Origin: Pyrenophora tritici-repentis
Taxonomy: Eukaryota; Ascomycota; Dothideomycetes; Pleosporales; Pleosporaceae
Length of the DNA stretch: 64,000 nt
Direction: 5' to 3'
Assembly (NCBI RefSeq): GCF_003171515.1
Contig: NC_089394.1
Coordinates: forward strand, 2,170,001 to 2,234,000
Shown in pieces: positions 10,577 to 23,800 of the stretch. Both the position numbers and the translations under genes were made by a program. Positions within the stretch are counted from its first letter, which is position 1, and every line of letters starts with the position of its first letter. The notes under the pieces are model-generated. The model worked only from the letters and a program-made list of their open reading frames with translations, was not told the origin of the DNA and made no database searches.

Positions 10577-13500
10577 GATGAAGGAGGGTTGTACAGGACG
10601 GAACCCGTGAAGAAAGGTAGATAGTAAGGATTGGGCGGATTGATGAGGGTGCTATGCCGTTACGTCTCGAAGTGCTGACCGTTAGGTAGACCAGGAGATG
10701 TGACGTAGAGCGTGGTGTGGTCGTGGGGTGACCGAGAACTTAACCGATGGGACAAACCGTAGAGGGCAACCCTGTGACACTCTGACGTATGGTTCGAGAT
10801 GCTATTCTCTTGTAAAGGTTCTTCTTCGGATCTTATGATCGCGTCAATCTAGTGGTCTGATCGTGTAGAGGATCGTGGTGTGATGGGAGCGATGAGAGTC
10901 GGAGAAGCGGTAAGAGTGTAGATTTCGAGCGAGTACGCTGGATGCTGAGGGAGTTTGGCGAGAAGACTCCAGTCACTGTCGACTGCAGAATCACCGAAAC
11001 AAGACCGCTGTTCGAGACGTCCGCAAAGCACTCGGATATTGCAGCTACTGCACAGCGGGCGCTGTCGCAAAAGCCGAAAGTCTGAGAGGATGCGGGGGGT
11101 TCTAGCAAGCGAAGCCTCCAACGAAGGCCTTGTTTCCGGAAGTAATGGTGATTTCTGAGCGACGAGTGACTGAAGCAGTGTAGACCGAAGGGTACATTGT
11201 GATACTGAACGCGATGTGGGAAGTTGTTCGAGGATGGTGGTTACCTTGTGACGGTGTCCACCAAGCTGAGCGGCTTCTTGTGTTCGCGGCGGGTGTGCGG
11301 AACGGTGTGTGTTTGTTGGACAGGTGTTTGGTGTATTACTATTGGGTGTTGGTGTACATAAGAGCTGTTTGCAGACGGGAGGTGTGAGGTCTGACGTGGG
11401 AGGAAGTGGCGGTCGGCGGGTCGGCAAAGGTGGGAAGGCGCGAACAGAGGGGGATCTGGTCGCGACAAGGCAGGCACGAGAGAAGGTGATATAAAAAGGA
11501 CAGGCTCTCGTCTGGAGTATGACTGGAGGCGAGCGATGGATCTATAGGGTAGGCGGTAGGCGGCAGGGTGGCGGCGACTGAGGTCGTGCGGCGACTGCTA
11601 CCTGGACAAAGACTGAACGGGAGCGGGTAGTGGTTTAGGCGATGATGATTTGCGACAGAGACCAGACAACACTATTGCGGGTTGTAGTCCTAGATCAGGC
11701 CCCAGGGCGCGCTGTAGGGAGTCGTGAAGTCCATTGCTGCTGTCTTGATGGGCATGTCCGGGCTGGGCGGCGCTGGCGATACTAATAGGAACCCCGTCCC
11801 CTACAGCCCCCCCCAGTCCAGTCATCGCAACCCGGACGCACTGGCCAGCTTGCCTCTTGCCACACAGTAACCTTGGAAAACAATGGCACCGCCAGCGAAT
11901 GCACTTTTCCTTCACTGCCCAAGAACCACGGTGAGGCAAAAAAATAACCCCCCCCCCCTTCTCGGGCCCATGTCACGCCCTGCCCCCATCACTATTGCTC
12001 GCTGTTGAGCATGTCGCTGGGGTCATGGAGCGCGCGCTTGCTCTCCCATCTGCAAACCATTGATGCTGAGTGAGACGAAAGGCTCGTTCCCTATCATCAC
12101 GCAATCACACACGGCAGCGCTGCAGCAGTGTCCCAGGCCACACACAGCCCGCACGCTGCATTCATCCCAACCACGTTGAACCAACACCGCCTGCCGCCAT
12201 GGCTGGCGCAGCGGGTTGCAGACGTGCAGTTTGCAGCCCAGTCCCTGCTAAGCCCGTCCATCGCTGCTGGATTGCGACGCGACAAGCTGCTGCGACACAC
12301 GGCGTCTCCTTTTGATGCCACCCCTAGGCGCGGTTGCGCTCGAACGCTCCGTGCCAGGCTGATTGACACCACCACCCCCTCACTCCCTTTCAGCTGCGCT
12401 TCGTTGAGATGAGGGGACCGGCTGCCTGGGAAGGCCAGGGATGGCGTCTCGATTCACAGTCATTCTGCCACATTGCCTGCGCTGTCATTGGGCACCAAAA
12501 GCCCCCGCCGCCCAAAGTAGTCAATTTGCGCCTCTGTCTATGCTTCGAGTGGTCATTTTTGCTGACTTTTCGGGACCGACCCCCTCGATCGTTGCTGCGA
12601 CACTCGTAATCTCACATATGCAACCCATCTCCCTATGCATCTCCGCGCTGCCGTCGTGATGCAAACGCGCGCTCAGCACCGCGCAAATGCCGGTAGCTGG
12701 TAAATGCCTCATTCCCATCTCTGAGCATTGCCATGCGTGCTGAACAGAGAGCAATGCGACCTGACGATGACGCAAACGGCCGAGGCTGCAATGAACTGCT
12801 GCCAACACATCGCGCCTTGCTCTGCCATAGTTCTTCTCCACTCTGCACACCACAGTGGCTGATCGTACCGGACATGTTCCCAAAACCGACTCCAGAAGCG
12901 TCGTCGTGTCTCGGCTCCGTGCACCCGACCTGCGACCAGCTCCCGTAAACAATTCTGTCACCCTCCCACGTTCTCGACATGCTGAGCACCCCTTCCATCT
13001 GATCTTTTTGCAAACTCTGCGCTTCGTCGCCGCTTCCAGAAGCGCCAAGCGCATTACCGCCGACGACTCATCGGCAGGGGCCGCCCTCCACTACACGATG
13101 CGCCCCCGGAGCCGACTTGTTCCGGCTGCCCTACTGGAGGCGGCCTTGGTATGAGGGCTGAGTCACTTCGACACCACCGAGGCCCAGTGCGGCAGTTGGG
13201 CCCTAGCCACCATTCTGGCCTCTCTACCCCAGCCAAGCATCTCCGTCGCAGGCAGAAGAGACATGATCGTTAGCGTGCCACAAGACTCGAAATGTCGCCT
13301 CACACCAAGGCCCGAAAATTTGCGCAGTCAGGTGTGACGCAAGCTTAGTATCGGCACACGAGCATCATAGGCACATGATACCGTGTGAGCCACAATCGCG
13401 TGAATACCGCCCGGCGCGTACCCATGCGCTAGCATAAAACCAGGCTAGATGCGGTAGTCATGATGAAAGGAAGGTATGACTCACCTGCTGCCTAACTGAT

Positions 13501-14252
13501 ATTACCAAGTTCCTGGCGTCGCAAACATGGTTGGGCAGGCAACCAAGTGGTGTGGGCCATGCTATCAACTCCAGTATTTCCTAACCACACCTTAACATTG
13601 GCTGTATTTGCATTTTTCAGGGTCCGCGCGGAGATTGCTTTCTTTTGACGAACGCCTCCAACCTCCAGTCAAAAGGGGGTCCACACACCGTGGATCACTA
13701 GTCAGTGTCGTATTCCTCACGAGTACGCAAATCTCAACAGTCACAAAGCTCCACCTGTGTATCGCTGCATCGTTACGTCGATATCGCCACATGGCATTAA
13801 CAAAAGCCACATGTTGCAAAGATTCATAAAAGACTCAATGCAAAGCCGCCGAACGAGTCAGATACAAGGCAGCAGTGTGCTAGCGTGGTGGTCGTTTAGT
13901 AGTTCAAACCCTGATGATAATAAAGAACCTGCTTTTTGTCTTGCCGGTGGAGACTACCGGTGTGGGAATTTCACTCGCCATGGGGAGCTGATCTTCATAA
14001 TTACATCTCGTGGTATACCAACATTTCTTCTGGATATTAGTGAAGCATCCATCGGTTTGATGATACTAGGGTAAACGAATGTCCTGACGAAGGCTAATTA
14101 TCAAGAAACTACAGTGTATTACTCCAAGTTGGAAACTACCTTGAAAGAAGCATGACAAGTCTTCACTCGTATATCCATCGACATCATGCCACATGTGTTC
14201 ATGATTGCACAGCAGATATCTCACTACCTCCATGCAGGTTATGCTCCATCAC
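10577..14252. other. Long gene-free interval (3.7 kb) upstream of the cyclin gene
   Basis: No conserved protein, tRNA or repeat element is supported. Short open frames on both strands overlap each other and lack domain features or splice logic. A C run lies at 11948-11958. The cyclin side probably contains a long promoter and 5' UTR. The right end holds the 3' region of the minus-strand gene that ends at 14253. Confidence 0.5.
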
Positions 14253-15278
14253 TCATTCTGTGCGGAATCCTCCAGGCATGAATGGACATCCGCCCTCCGA
14301 GTTCGACGACGTCGAAACCGCAGGATGATCAGCAGGCAGTTCCTGTGATTTCGGCTCCTTTGCTTGTTCAGCCTCCTTCTTATCAATACCAGCAATCGTC
14401 TGTGCAACCTCCTCATCCGTCTGGATCGTACGGTCGGGCAACTCCTGCTCCTCGGGGACCTTCACACCAGCCTGTGCTTCATCGAGTGCCTCGGCCGGCG
14501 ACATGTTCTTGGCCGCTTCCTCCTTCTTGACCACACCATCGGGTGCAATCTGACGGAACATATCCATGGGATCAAACCATGTCCGTACGGATTGCAACTG
14601 TACCTTGTCGTTCACTGTCGCGACAGTGACGCCCTGGATGTCTATCGAGCCTCCATGGGCCTTGGCTGTAACCTTCTCGCCCTTGTTATTGAAGCCGACG
14701 TAGTCGTTCTTCATTTGACCCCAGTGGCGCCACCGGAAACTGACGGTTGGTGGGCCACTGTAGACCTCGAGCACCTCCCATGCAAATGTCGGCATCATAC
14801 GCTTGAATGTCTTGTGCGACGAGGCAAAGTCGGAGTACTCGGGCGAGTAGTATTCGTTCGGTGGGATGATGGCGTTGTATGTGCCGACCTTCAGCATGGC
14901 CTCTGCACCCTCAGCCTTGGAGCCATTGATGGCAAAAGAGTACTTCTCATGGTCGATTGTACGCCAGTCGTCTATCTTGGGTTTGAAAGAAGCTTCGACC
15001 TCCCAGTTCTTCACGAGGTTTTGTACGAGTTCGGGGAGAGATCCGGCTTCGTGGGTCATTTGCTTCGCTGTATCGGGTTAGGAACGATGCAGCTTGACTG
15101 TCACAACAAGAAACTCACTCTCAGAGAACACCTTTCTTGTCTTTGAGTAATCAGGGGCCCTGCCGTATCGCCAACGGGCGTTCTTGTCCCCCAGAACAGC
15201 ATCCGGATTGGTAAGGTAGTCTGGTAGTGCGGCAGCAGCATCCTGTGCCGGTGCTTGTTGTACGTCTGCACTCGCCAT
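14253..15278 (-). CDS. Pathogen-related protein family member (SnoaL/NTF2-like fold)
   Basis: Exons are 15278-15119 and 15067-14253 (324 residues; 51-bp intron, donor GTGAGT). The N-terminus contains ALPDYLTNPDAVLGDKNARWRYGRAPDYSKTRKVFSE. The WRYGRAPDYSK signature is that of the plant and fungal 'pathogen-related protein' family, first named from barley and now placed among SnoaL-like NTF2 folds. The central domain runs to about residue 230 and includes YYSPEYSDFASSHKTFKRMMP and FRWRHWGQMKNDYVGF. The tail is acidic and disordered, and the chain ends near CPFMPGGF. No signal peptide or membrane segment is visible, so a cytosolic protein is likely. The biochemical activity of fungal members is not known to me; the name does not show a role in virulence. 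Confidence 0.85.
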
Positions 15279-16821
15279 TATGTGGACAGCGGTACTATGT
15301 TGTGAATAAAGAGCTGGATGGAGGAGTGTACAAAGTTTGAAAGGATTGGTACCGTACACGCGCAGTGACACTGGCCGTGGGTCAAGTGTAACGGAGTTTA
15401 TCGATTTGAAGTGGCACGGGTCGCTGTCAAGCAAGCCACGTAAAGTGCTATCGGCTTTATATGTGTACTCCTTGCTAACAAACAGGTAAAGCGACTGTGA
15501 TACGAAGCCAGTCAGCACGGTCTTGATGACCCTGCAGCTGTTGTATCTGGGCTCCCCCTAGTAAACTGCCCAACGGGGGCAAAAGATTGCCAATTGGCCA
15601 TGGTGAAGCGTCTGGGCGAGTCTTACAATCACTCATCACTGCTAGACCGCACGGCTCAGGGAAGCTAACATGGGCCCCAGCCTAGATGGGTGAGCATAGG
15701 CATGGGGGCTCTAGTCAACTCGAAAAAATATGGCTGTTGGATGCATACATATCCACTGCCTCACGCTGGTGTGTGTGGTCATAGCATCCGTACTGGGTTA
15801 CACAGCGCGAAGCCACCGTTACACATCGATCAAGAAACGGTATCGAGCCTCAAATGCTATCGTCGATTACTTTTATCGATTCAGCCGCCGCTTTGTGGCT
15901 ACGGTATTGCATATTCCGCTGCCGCCCTTCGGTTGGAGCGGGACACTTAGTGCAATCGCATACGAAACCGGGAGGCGGCAGGGCGAGATCTACTAGAGCG
16001 GAGCCAAAGAATCCCCGCCTGTTCCAAGACCTCAGGACTCTGTTGTCGAGACCCCAGTGGAGACGCATACGTGCAGCTAAAGTGGCGTGGCGTGGCTGCA
16101 TTAGTTATATATACTTTCCAATAATCCCGCTCCCTTTGCCAGGTATAGATAGTACAGCATAACGAATAGAAGGAACTAGTTCACTCAACGATGGTAAGTA
16201 GGCAGTGACGGATTGCTGCAGCGGCGGTAGCTACTGTACTGTACGTACCAATCCTTGATCACTGCGTATGGCCATCAATGCAACTCACAGTAGCCTGGGC
16301 GTATTTTAGTTGTCATTTATTATAAAGTTTCGCCAGGGTTACCCTATGCTTCTCTTGCACTTGGATTTTCACGACTTCAGATAATTATAGTATATAGTCT
16401 TCGTGCAGTTGCTTCCCGAGGGATGCTCGAGGCTGCAGAGCGGGAAGAACTCATGTATCGGATGAGATGTATTTGACCAATTGAGCCTACATGTAAAAGC
16501 TGCGTGCCAGAAGTTTTCCCAGCAAAGGCACGTCGCGCCGTTGTGACGGCTTGCCCTATGCCTATGCTAAATGTTAGCTGCAGATAACAAGAGACTTACC
16601 AGCTGTCTCTAAGACCCATCAAGTTTCTCATATTGTAGGCTTAGATTCTACGCTCCAGAAAAGCAATGATTAAGCTTAGTGCGTTGTTGAAGACGTGCGC
16701 ACCGCGCATTGAGTTCATCATTAGTGTAATGACGTCACGCGACGCAGTTTACATGTCTACCACCTGCTCGCTCTGACGTCCACCTGGGCAGTCTTGAATC
16801 ACAACCAAACGAAAACTTACG
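15279..16821. other. Divergent intergenic region (1.5 kb)
   Basis: This region separates the minus-strand pathogen-related gene from the plus-strand PIP-kinase-like gene and should hold both promoters. No coding frame with recognisable features was found; the short frames at 15690-16162 overlap one another. Confidence 0.5.
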
Positions 16822-18009
16822 ATGGGACGTCGAGATCGCCTCATTAGCACATCTATCCTGGGCGCAATCTTCAAATCCGATTCACCCAGGAAAGATGAGA
16901 GTGAACGCCCAGGCCTGTTCGCGCGCATTTGGGCCTTCTTTGCTCTCTTCAGCCTTACCCTAGCCCGATATCGCGCATCACTGTTTAAGAAGCTGAGGAA
17001 TGAAACATGGGAGATCGAAGAGGAAGAATATACAGAGAGCTTCCGCAGTCCCAGCAAGAGCAAGCGGACAGATCTCGTCGCCATCGGAGACTTGGGCTAC
17101 TCTGGATCGGTACGCAAACACCAGCAAGTTTCCAGGTTATCAGCTCATATATTATAGACTTTCTTTACGACACCAAACTCCAAGTTCCTTATCAAATCGC
17201 TGCCCCGGAAATTCGAACAGTCGTTCTTTCGCGACCGTCTTCTCGCACCCTATGTCGAACACATGGAGCTCAACGAGGACTCCTTGCTAGTCCGAATAAC
17301 AGACCTCCTATACTGCCCTACCGCCACCATTGGAGCTGCACTGGGCACCGCACCAAGCCATCATATCATAATGGAGAACATTCTCTATGGAAAGTCGAGC
17401 TGCGGCAAGGACCAACAGAAGCGATGGGAGACGTATGATTTGAAGCCAAACGACTACTTCTACCCTGAACGTGACGTAGCAAACGGAAAACTAGCTCCAG
17501 AGAGTGTCAAGAAGCGACTTATCGATGAATTCGAGGATAAGATTAGAGTAACGATTGATCAAAAGGAGGAGCTCATTGCGCAGCTATCTCGCGATTCCAA
17601 GATCCTGCAAGCCAACAATGCGGTCGACTACTCACTATTCCTCGTCCGGTACCCAGCCGACCTTGGATCGTCCGAGAACGACAAAGTCCCACCACCCCCA
17701 GGTCGCGGATCCCCATGGCGTAGTGGTATTGTGTCGCGTGATGGCAAGTGGGTCTATCGGGCCATTATCCTCGACTTCTTTTGGGCGAAGGATGCCCTCC
17801 AGGCGAAGACACTAACTAGCTTGGTCAAACTATTCAACGCTGTCAAGCCCGGGAGGGACCATGGTCCAATGAGCATAACTACTACAAGCGATGAGTACAG
17901 GCAGAGGTTCCTCGGTATGGTAGAGGACATGGTTGAGGTTCCAGATAGTGCCGGCAGACCTGCGGGTGAGATACGGAGTCCTGCAACAAGAGCCATCGAA
18001 CAAGTCTAG
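16822..18009 (+). CDS. Phosphatidylinositol-phosphate-kinase-like protein (SAICAR-synthase-like fold)
   Basis: Exons are 16822-17109 and 17158-18009 (379 residues; 48-bp intron). Splicing restores YSGSTFFTTPNSKFLIKSLP, which matches the glycine-loop/lysine region of PIP kinases (Lys in FLIKSL). Other family marks are NAVDYSLFLVRYP (compare MDYSLL) and, near the C-terminus, WVYRAIILDFFWAKDALQAK. The N-terminal 95 residues have a basic, hydrophobic segment (FARIWAFFALFSLTLARYRA) that could touch membrane. At 379 residues it is much shorter than Mss4 or Fab1 and lacks FYVE, MORN or chaperonin-like domains. It therefore belongs to the small stand-alone fungal PIPK-like group. Whether it is a lipid kinase is unknown. 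Confidence 0.8.
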
Positions 18010-19109
18010 TCAACAGACTACCGAGGCTCAGGAAAGTCACAGGATGATTAAAAGCATGGCTACAATTTCAGGGATGGTGCTGTAATGATTCTAGTATACA
18101 AGATACCCATTTCGCGGATACTCTTCTAAAGTTCAATGCTCAAATCTTAAATTCAGGGCGCCGAGCTATCAAAATCCATCTATGACGATAATGTAGATCC
18201 CACGTGGAAAGCCATCTTGTCATCTGGGCGGTGAAGCATGAAGACCTGAGCATGTCGTCATCGCACATGCCTCGGATAATCCGAGTGGCTGGGGGCTGAA
18301 CCTGCCAACGCATAGCAAACTCACGATAGGCTGCTAGTAACGAGGGTTTCGATCCAGCTCTAGGCAAGGGAGACATGAATCCCATATGGTAGCACTGGAG
18401 GCAAAGAATAGACGTAGTGGTGAGTGATACCTATATCGTGTATGACTGTAGGATCCAGCACGAGCGCAGACGAGTTCAGACAAAACCCTTAAGCGCAAGT
18501 GGCTAAGATGTCTCTACGACTTGTATGATCAGTGAGTATATGGACATTAACTGGTATGTTATATCTTATTTGCCCATGTCGGATCTGTCTTCTCCATGCA
18601 AAAGATCTGCGGATCTACGGCGAGGCGGAATTGCGGCTCCAATGATGGAAGCTGGAAGCGCACGAGCCGCGGCTATGACGTATGACGTCGTTTGAGGATT
18701 CTGTCAACGCGCCTGCCACGGAATCCCACTGTGCCTCGGATTAGCTATATTGTCTTATTTAGACGCAGCGCGACTGGCAGATCAACTTTACCCCTGTGCC
18801 TGCCTATTACGCCTTAAACCTCAATTGCCACTTGTACTCTATACCTCGCTTCATCCCCAGCACACGTACTTGAAAAGACGTCCACCACCAACCCAACTCT
18901 TACATCTTCAAGTACCATCTATATTGCTTACACCCACCTCCGCTCTGCGATTCGCCACCATATTCTTCAGCCTTACTGCACGCCAACCCCGCATCAAGGC
19001 GTCCTCGTCCTCTCACTGGAACCGGTCGATTGCGCTCCAATCACGTTCCTGTTTGCTATCCAACCCTACGTCACCCCTTTGACATCCGGATTTACTAGCC
19101 TCATCGAAG
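18010..19109. other. Intergenic region (1.1 kb)
   Basis: No gene is supported. The last 350 bp are pyrimidine-rich, typical of a fungal 5' UTR. An AT-rich TATA-like stretch lies near 18745-18760. Confidence 0.45.
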
Positions 19110-20882
19110 ATGGCAGCCCTGGCCTTCAAGGCGATCAGCTACGGCGCAGAACAGATCCCCGACAAGTTCTTTGAGAAGATCCCTGGCGGGTTTTTTACTC
19201 CAGCAGAACAAAAGGAAATCGACAAGAACCGCAAGACTAAAGGTAAATCTCGCAAAGAGCGGCGCCAGAGTGAAGAGCCATCCGCCAGGCGCAGTTCGCG
19301 ACGAGAGCGTAGTCCACCCACCGAGTACTCAGACTATTACACAGACGACAGCGAATACGAGCGCGAGAGAGAGCAAAGAAAGAGAGAGCGACGACGTGCG
19401 AAGAGTGCTGCAAAAGCTCCTAGCCGGAGTCTAAGCCGAGGAAGACATAGTCGACACGACAGCGACTTGGACGGACAATACAGTGATACTAGGGATATGG
19501 CGCAACCCGGGCAGGGACAACCCTACTTTCCCCCTCCGCCCGCATCCGAGTATAGGCCCTACAACCCACAGGAATATGCCCCTAGTCCAGTGCAAGACCA
19601 CCGACCATCTGCTACGCCCGCGTACGGATATCCGTCTCAGGTAAATAACATTTCTTCTCTTCGACGTGCGACGCTTGCGACAATGCCCGAGCATCCGACA
19701 CCAGCGCACAGTTGTCCGCCGATGTTGGGGGGCCGGTCCATGTCGAGCTCGACGAGTCCCTTTTCTTTTCGACCCCATCTTCGCGAAACCCTTTCTCGCG
19801 GTTCACCAGTTCATGCTGCTTTTATCCCATCTTACGAACCGCCTCTAGCGGCTCTGCTCCAGCGACCAGTCACTAACACTCCGAAGCCAGCAGCTCCTCA
19901 GCCATATGGCAGGACACAGGATTATGGCCAGCACGAAACTTCGCGAGCCGCCGCTCGATACACGCCCGATGCTGGATATGCCCCATCTCCCGTAGCTGAC
20001 GCTCCAATTCCTCCCCCGCCAGTCGGGTCCAACTCTCCTATGAACCCATATCATCATACCGATTTCCCTGCCAATGGCGCCGGCTATCAGCCTTCTCCTC
20101 CGCCATTCAGCCGCCAGCGGTCCAACTCTCAGCCACCTTTCGCCCCAATGCCAGAACCAGCCTATCCGACTTACCCTACTGCCAACCGCGAGCAAGTCGT
20201 GCCATATGCTGAATCCTCCCCCCGGCGTGACAGTACCAGGCATCGTCGTGACACTCGTCATAGAGCCAGGTCTGTCGACTCCCACTCGCACCACTCCCGT
20301 TCTAGCAAAGACCACCGTCGAGACGATGATTCGCGCATGGCTAAAATGCGTGATAGATTCGATAGCATGGATTTGCGAGAGAAGAGTCTGGCTGCGTCGC
20401 TGGGAGGTGCGTTGGCGGGAGGATTTGCAGGCAGGTCACTAGGTAAAAGTAGGCTGACCACACTGGCAGGAGCAGCAGCGGGTGCACTTGGTGCTAGACA
20501 GGTGGCGACCAGGTCTCGGTGAGAATCCCGACACTCAGGTTCTGCTCTCCAGTTTGCTGATGCCAAATTTAGAAGCCGAAGCGATCGCCGCTCCACGTCC
20601 CGTTCCCGCTCCCGTTCGCGCACTCGCACACATGATCGCGAGCGCAGCAAAGGTCCCGGTCTTCGCGCTAGAAGCCGCAGTATCATCGACCGGTTCCGCT
20701 CAAAGTCTCGCGGACCCGAGGATCGAGATGCAGGAAGGGATGACCGCAGGGATGATAGGCGCGATCGTCGTCCCGACCGTGGATATGACTATAGTCGTGA
20801 CGAATATGACTATTTCAGCAGCTCTTCCGAGGGTACCGGTTCGCCTGTCAAAACGCGGAGGCACAGGAAGAGGGAATACTGA
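19110..20882 (+). CDS. Charged, Arg/Ser-rich fungal protein of unknown function
   Basis: Exons are 19110-20518 and 20573-20882 (572 residues; 54-bp intron with GTGAGA donor). The conserved-looking N-terminus has AISYGAEQIPDKFFEKIPGG and FFTPAEQKE. An Arg/Lys/Glu-rich region follows, then a long Pro/Ser/Tyr-rich disordered region. Next comes a short Gly/Ala helix pair (SLAASLGGALAGGFAGRSLG and TTLAGAAAGALGAR), which may form a glycine-zipper-like membrane or packing element. The C-terminus is basic RS-rich and ends in KTRRHRKREY, reached only after splicing. Bases 19641-19886 start with GTAAAT after a CAG and end with a CACTAAC branch point and AAG. They may be a retained or in-frame 246-bp intron, in which case the protein has 490 residues. 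I do not recognise a function. Confidence 0.72.
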
Positions 20883-23800
20883 AGTCATGCGTGGGAAAAT
20901 GGGCAATTATAGTCGAGTATGCCAGTGTACTATTACATCTCCTTGCTTTTCTTACTTTTTGCTGTCTTGCACGCGTCTGGCATCTTTTTGATGACTGTTT
21001 GGATACGAAATGACGGAAACGGAATGACTTTACGATTTTACGAAGATTGAACTTTTGGAAATATAGTACAATACTCACAAAGTTTACATGCGTTATCGCA
21101 TTAATCTGGGCCCACAAGTTTGCACTCCTTGAATGATAGTCATATCAATAGACGGCATTTTACAGTTGCACAATCTCCACATTTGTGTCAAACATGAAAT
21201 ACCCAGCACTACGGAAGCGTGTTTCATAGCAGTGGAATCAAGTAAGTAAAACACAATCGTGAGGAGAGGCCCTATTTATATCGCATGACAACCCAATTTC
21301 CCACCCCACGACACCCCATCAACCCCTTTTTCACGACTACGTACACACCCAGCCTGACTCACACGCGCCATCTCGCACTTTCAGTCATAAATAGCACAGA
21401 CATGCTTCCCCTCCTTTTTTTCTCGCCTGCCCCAGAAACGATGAGGGCACGCTTGGAAGGAGGACCGTGCCCAAAAGGCACGAAAGCACGGGTCAAGCTT
21501 ATAATGGCCTGATATGACGTATGCCGCTGATACTAATCGAGAAAGAGGGGGGCGGCGGCGGAAGTATAGTTCCAGCTGCACGCCCCACTTTCCCAGGCCA
21601 AACGGAGATAAGAAAGGAATAGCGATTCAGCAACTTTGGTGAATTTGGAAAGTGAGGCTTGATTTGATGTGATTTAGCGGTGTGGGATAGAGGGTGATGT
21701 GCTGTAGTGTGGGTGTGGGTGTTAGATGAGATGGGTGAGGGGGGAAAGAGGAAAGAAAGGAAGGTCACGCTTTGTGTAGATCCTCGGGGTTAGTCTGATT
21801 TCCTGGGTTGTGTTGCGTTGGCGTTGAGAGCCCGTGGCAGTGGAAATACGATGCGTGTCTTTCAATGTGTGCTTGGGAGCTGATGTGATGGTTGGTGATA
21901 GGGAGGAAGTATTGCGGTTCCGATGTCCGCATCATCTTTTTTTTCTGTCTCGTGTCCTCGGCCTGTTAGCCGCTTGGTAGACAAGAACACACGCTGTTCC
22001 CAGCTGGACGGAGGGAAAGGACCGGCGTCCGACCGGTAGTTCGATTTGAACGTGATGCAGCGTGGTTGGGAAAGAGTTAGCTTTTTGGCTGGCCAATGCT
22101 ATTGTTGCTGCTGCTTCACCGATCGGATATGTTCATCGTGTGCTGTAGCGAAGCCCAAGGCCGTAGGATACTACTGTATACGTCGTCTCTTTCATAAGCT
22201 GGGTTCATGCCTGCCTGTCTGATTGCAAATCGCCAGATACGGAAGGAATGGCTAAAGATGGTGTGAAACCATGTGAGAAGGACAACTGCCTCATTATCTT
22301 TTCTTGATGATGTAACTTTGCTGCCTCTTCCGATTCCCCCTCTATCGATCCCCCCACGCCGAATCCACCTGCGAAATTGCACGTGGTCAAATCATGATAA
22401 TGTTTTACGGCCAGTTAATAGTCGGCATGCCTTCCCAACGTTCGGAATTAATCGATCTTTTTTTCAGGGTTGCGTTTCGGCGCGAAAACGTGGAAAAATA
22501 CACGCACACACATGCTGGAGCGCTGATTTTCCGCATGCCCGAAGGTTTGCGGACATGCCTAGGTACGGTATCGGACCGTTTTGGGTCGTCGATTCAATTA
22601 AAAAAAAGTGTGCCTTGTCACATGGGGTAGCGCTGGCTCTGGAGTGGGCGCTGTAGTATGTAACAGTAACAGTAGGTGACGACCTCGTCTCGGTGGATAA
22701 TCTTGATCGTTTGGTGATGGATAGATGGGTAGCGGAGTTTGATCCGAGAAGCACACCGCATTTGCTGGACCCTGCGCCTGGCAGGTGGGTATCGATCATG
22801 CCATGCTGACTACGTTCCAAGGCGGGGTGGCTGGTTTTGTCATGTTTATTCGGAGTATTGATGTGTTTTTCTCGCAATATTGGGCCCGAGACGTTGACAG
22901 GATCCGCCTTTGTCTGGCTGGATTGAGCAGGGATTAATTTCAGAATGGGGGTTTCGGTTTAATAAGCACATGTGCGGTTCCGCTCACCCACTTGCGGTAT
23001 TTGCTAGAAGAATCAGACGGTAGCTCGGTGATGGCATGTGTGGGATATGCGATGTGAGCTTCTAGTGCCTCACTCGTTCATTCGCGTGGAAGTCTGCACC
23101 CGACCCTTTAGTGCTGATCTTTCTAGTGCTGATCATCCTAGCGCGCCATGTGCGTTCCCGTTCTCTCGTTCTCTCGCTGTCTGGTGCGGCTCGTGGAGCG
23201 TTGAAGTTTGTCGGACAGGGCATGGTCGTCACGTCCCAGCGACTGCGCTATGTGTCGGCACATCGCAAATTCTGCTTGTTAGGGAGTAGTTGCAACTAGG
23301 GGAAGTGGCTACATGATTAGGTTCCCTGTAAAGAGAGAGTGTGCATTGATCGTCTGAGCTTGTGGGTGCCGGAGCTCTGGGCTCCAGGGCCGTTGGATGT
23401 AAAGGTCACGTTTTTGGACGACGGCAGCACCCGCCTTTTCTTCGGACGCACTTTCGGGCTAAAGCCTTTGCGAGCAGACAAGGCGAGGCGAGGCTGTGAG
23501 TCTGGCCGATTCTTCTAGGCAGAGGTGCCCGAATGTCTGAGCAGGTAGGTGTGGAGGATGCCGATTTGCAAAAGATGCTGTAACCGCCATGTGCAAGATG
23601 GCTTGTAAGACTCTATGCCGAATCCTCGCGAGGTGGAGAAGTGGGGATGCTTAGGCTGTATGTGCCTTGTCGCACAATCTTTTGATTTGGAACGAACCGT
23701 CCATCTCATACAGCTGGGCAACTCGCCCGTGCTCGCCCGCCATACTCAACCGTAGAAGCAGCCTAGAAGCAGTCTAGTGCCCCCGGCTGACGAGACAAGA

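Noticed and set aside
10833..11427. Overlapping open frames upstream of the cyclin gene on the minus strand
   Set aside because: Several frames overlap in different phases with low-complexity Pro/Thr/Ser content, which suggests chance frames in a C/T-rich 5' region.
12070..13154. Cluster of open frames on both strands
   Set aside because: Mutually overlapping on opposite strands without codon bias or recognisable motifs; typical chance frames in GC-rich non-coding DNA.
18140..18385. 81-codon minus-strand frame considered as a small gene
   Set aside because: No homologous features, no promoter or splice evidence; it lies in the 3' region of the PIPK-like gene.
22273..22877. 127-codon (+) and 137-codon (-) frames
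   Set aside because: They overlap on opposite strands, neither has a domain, and no splice logic links them to anything.
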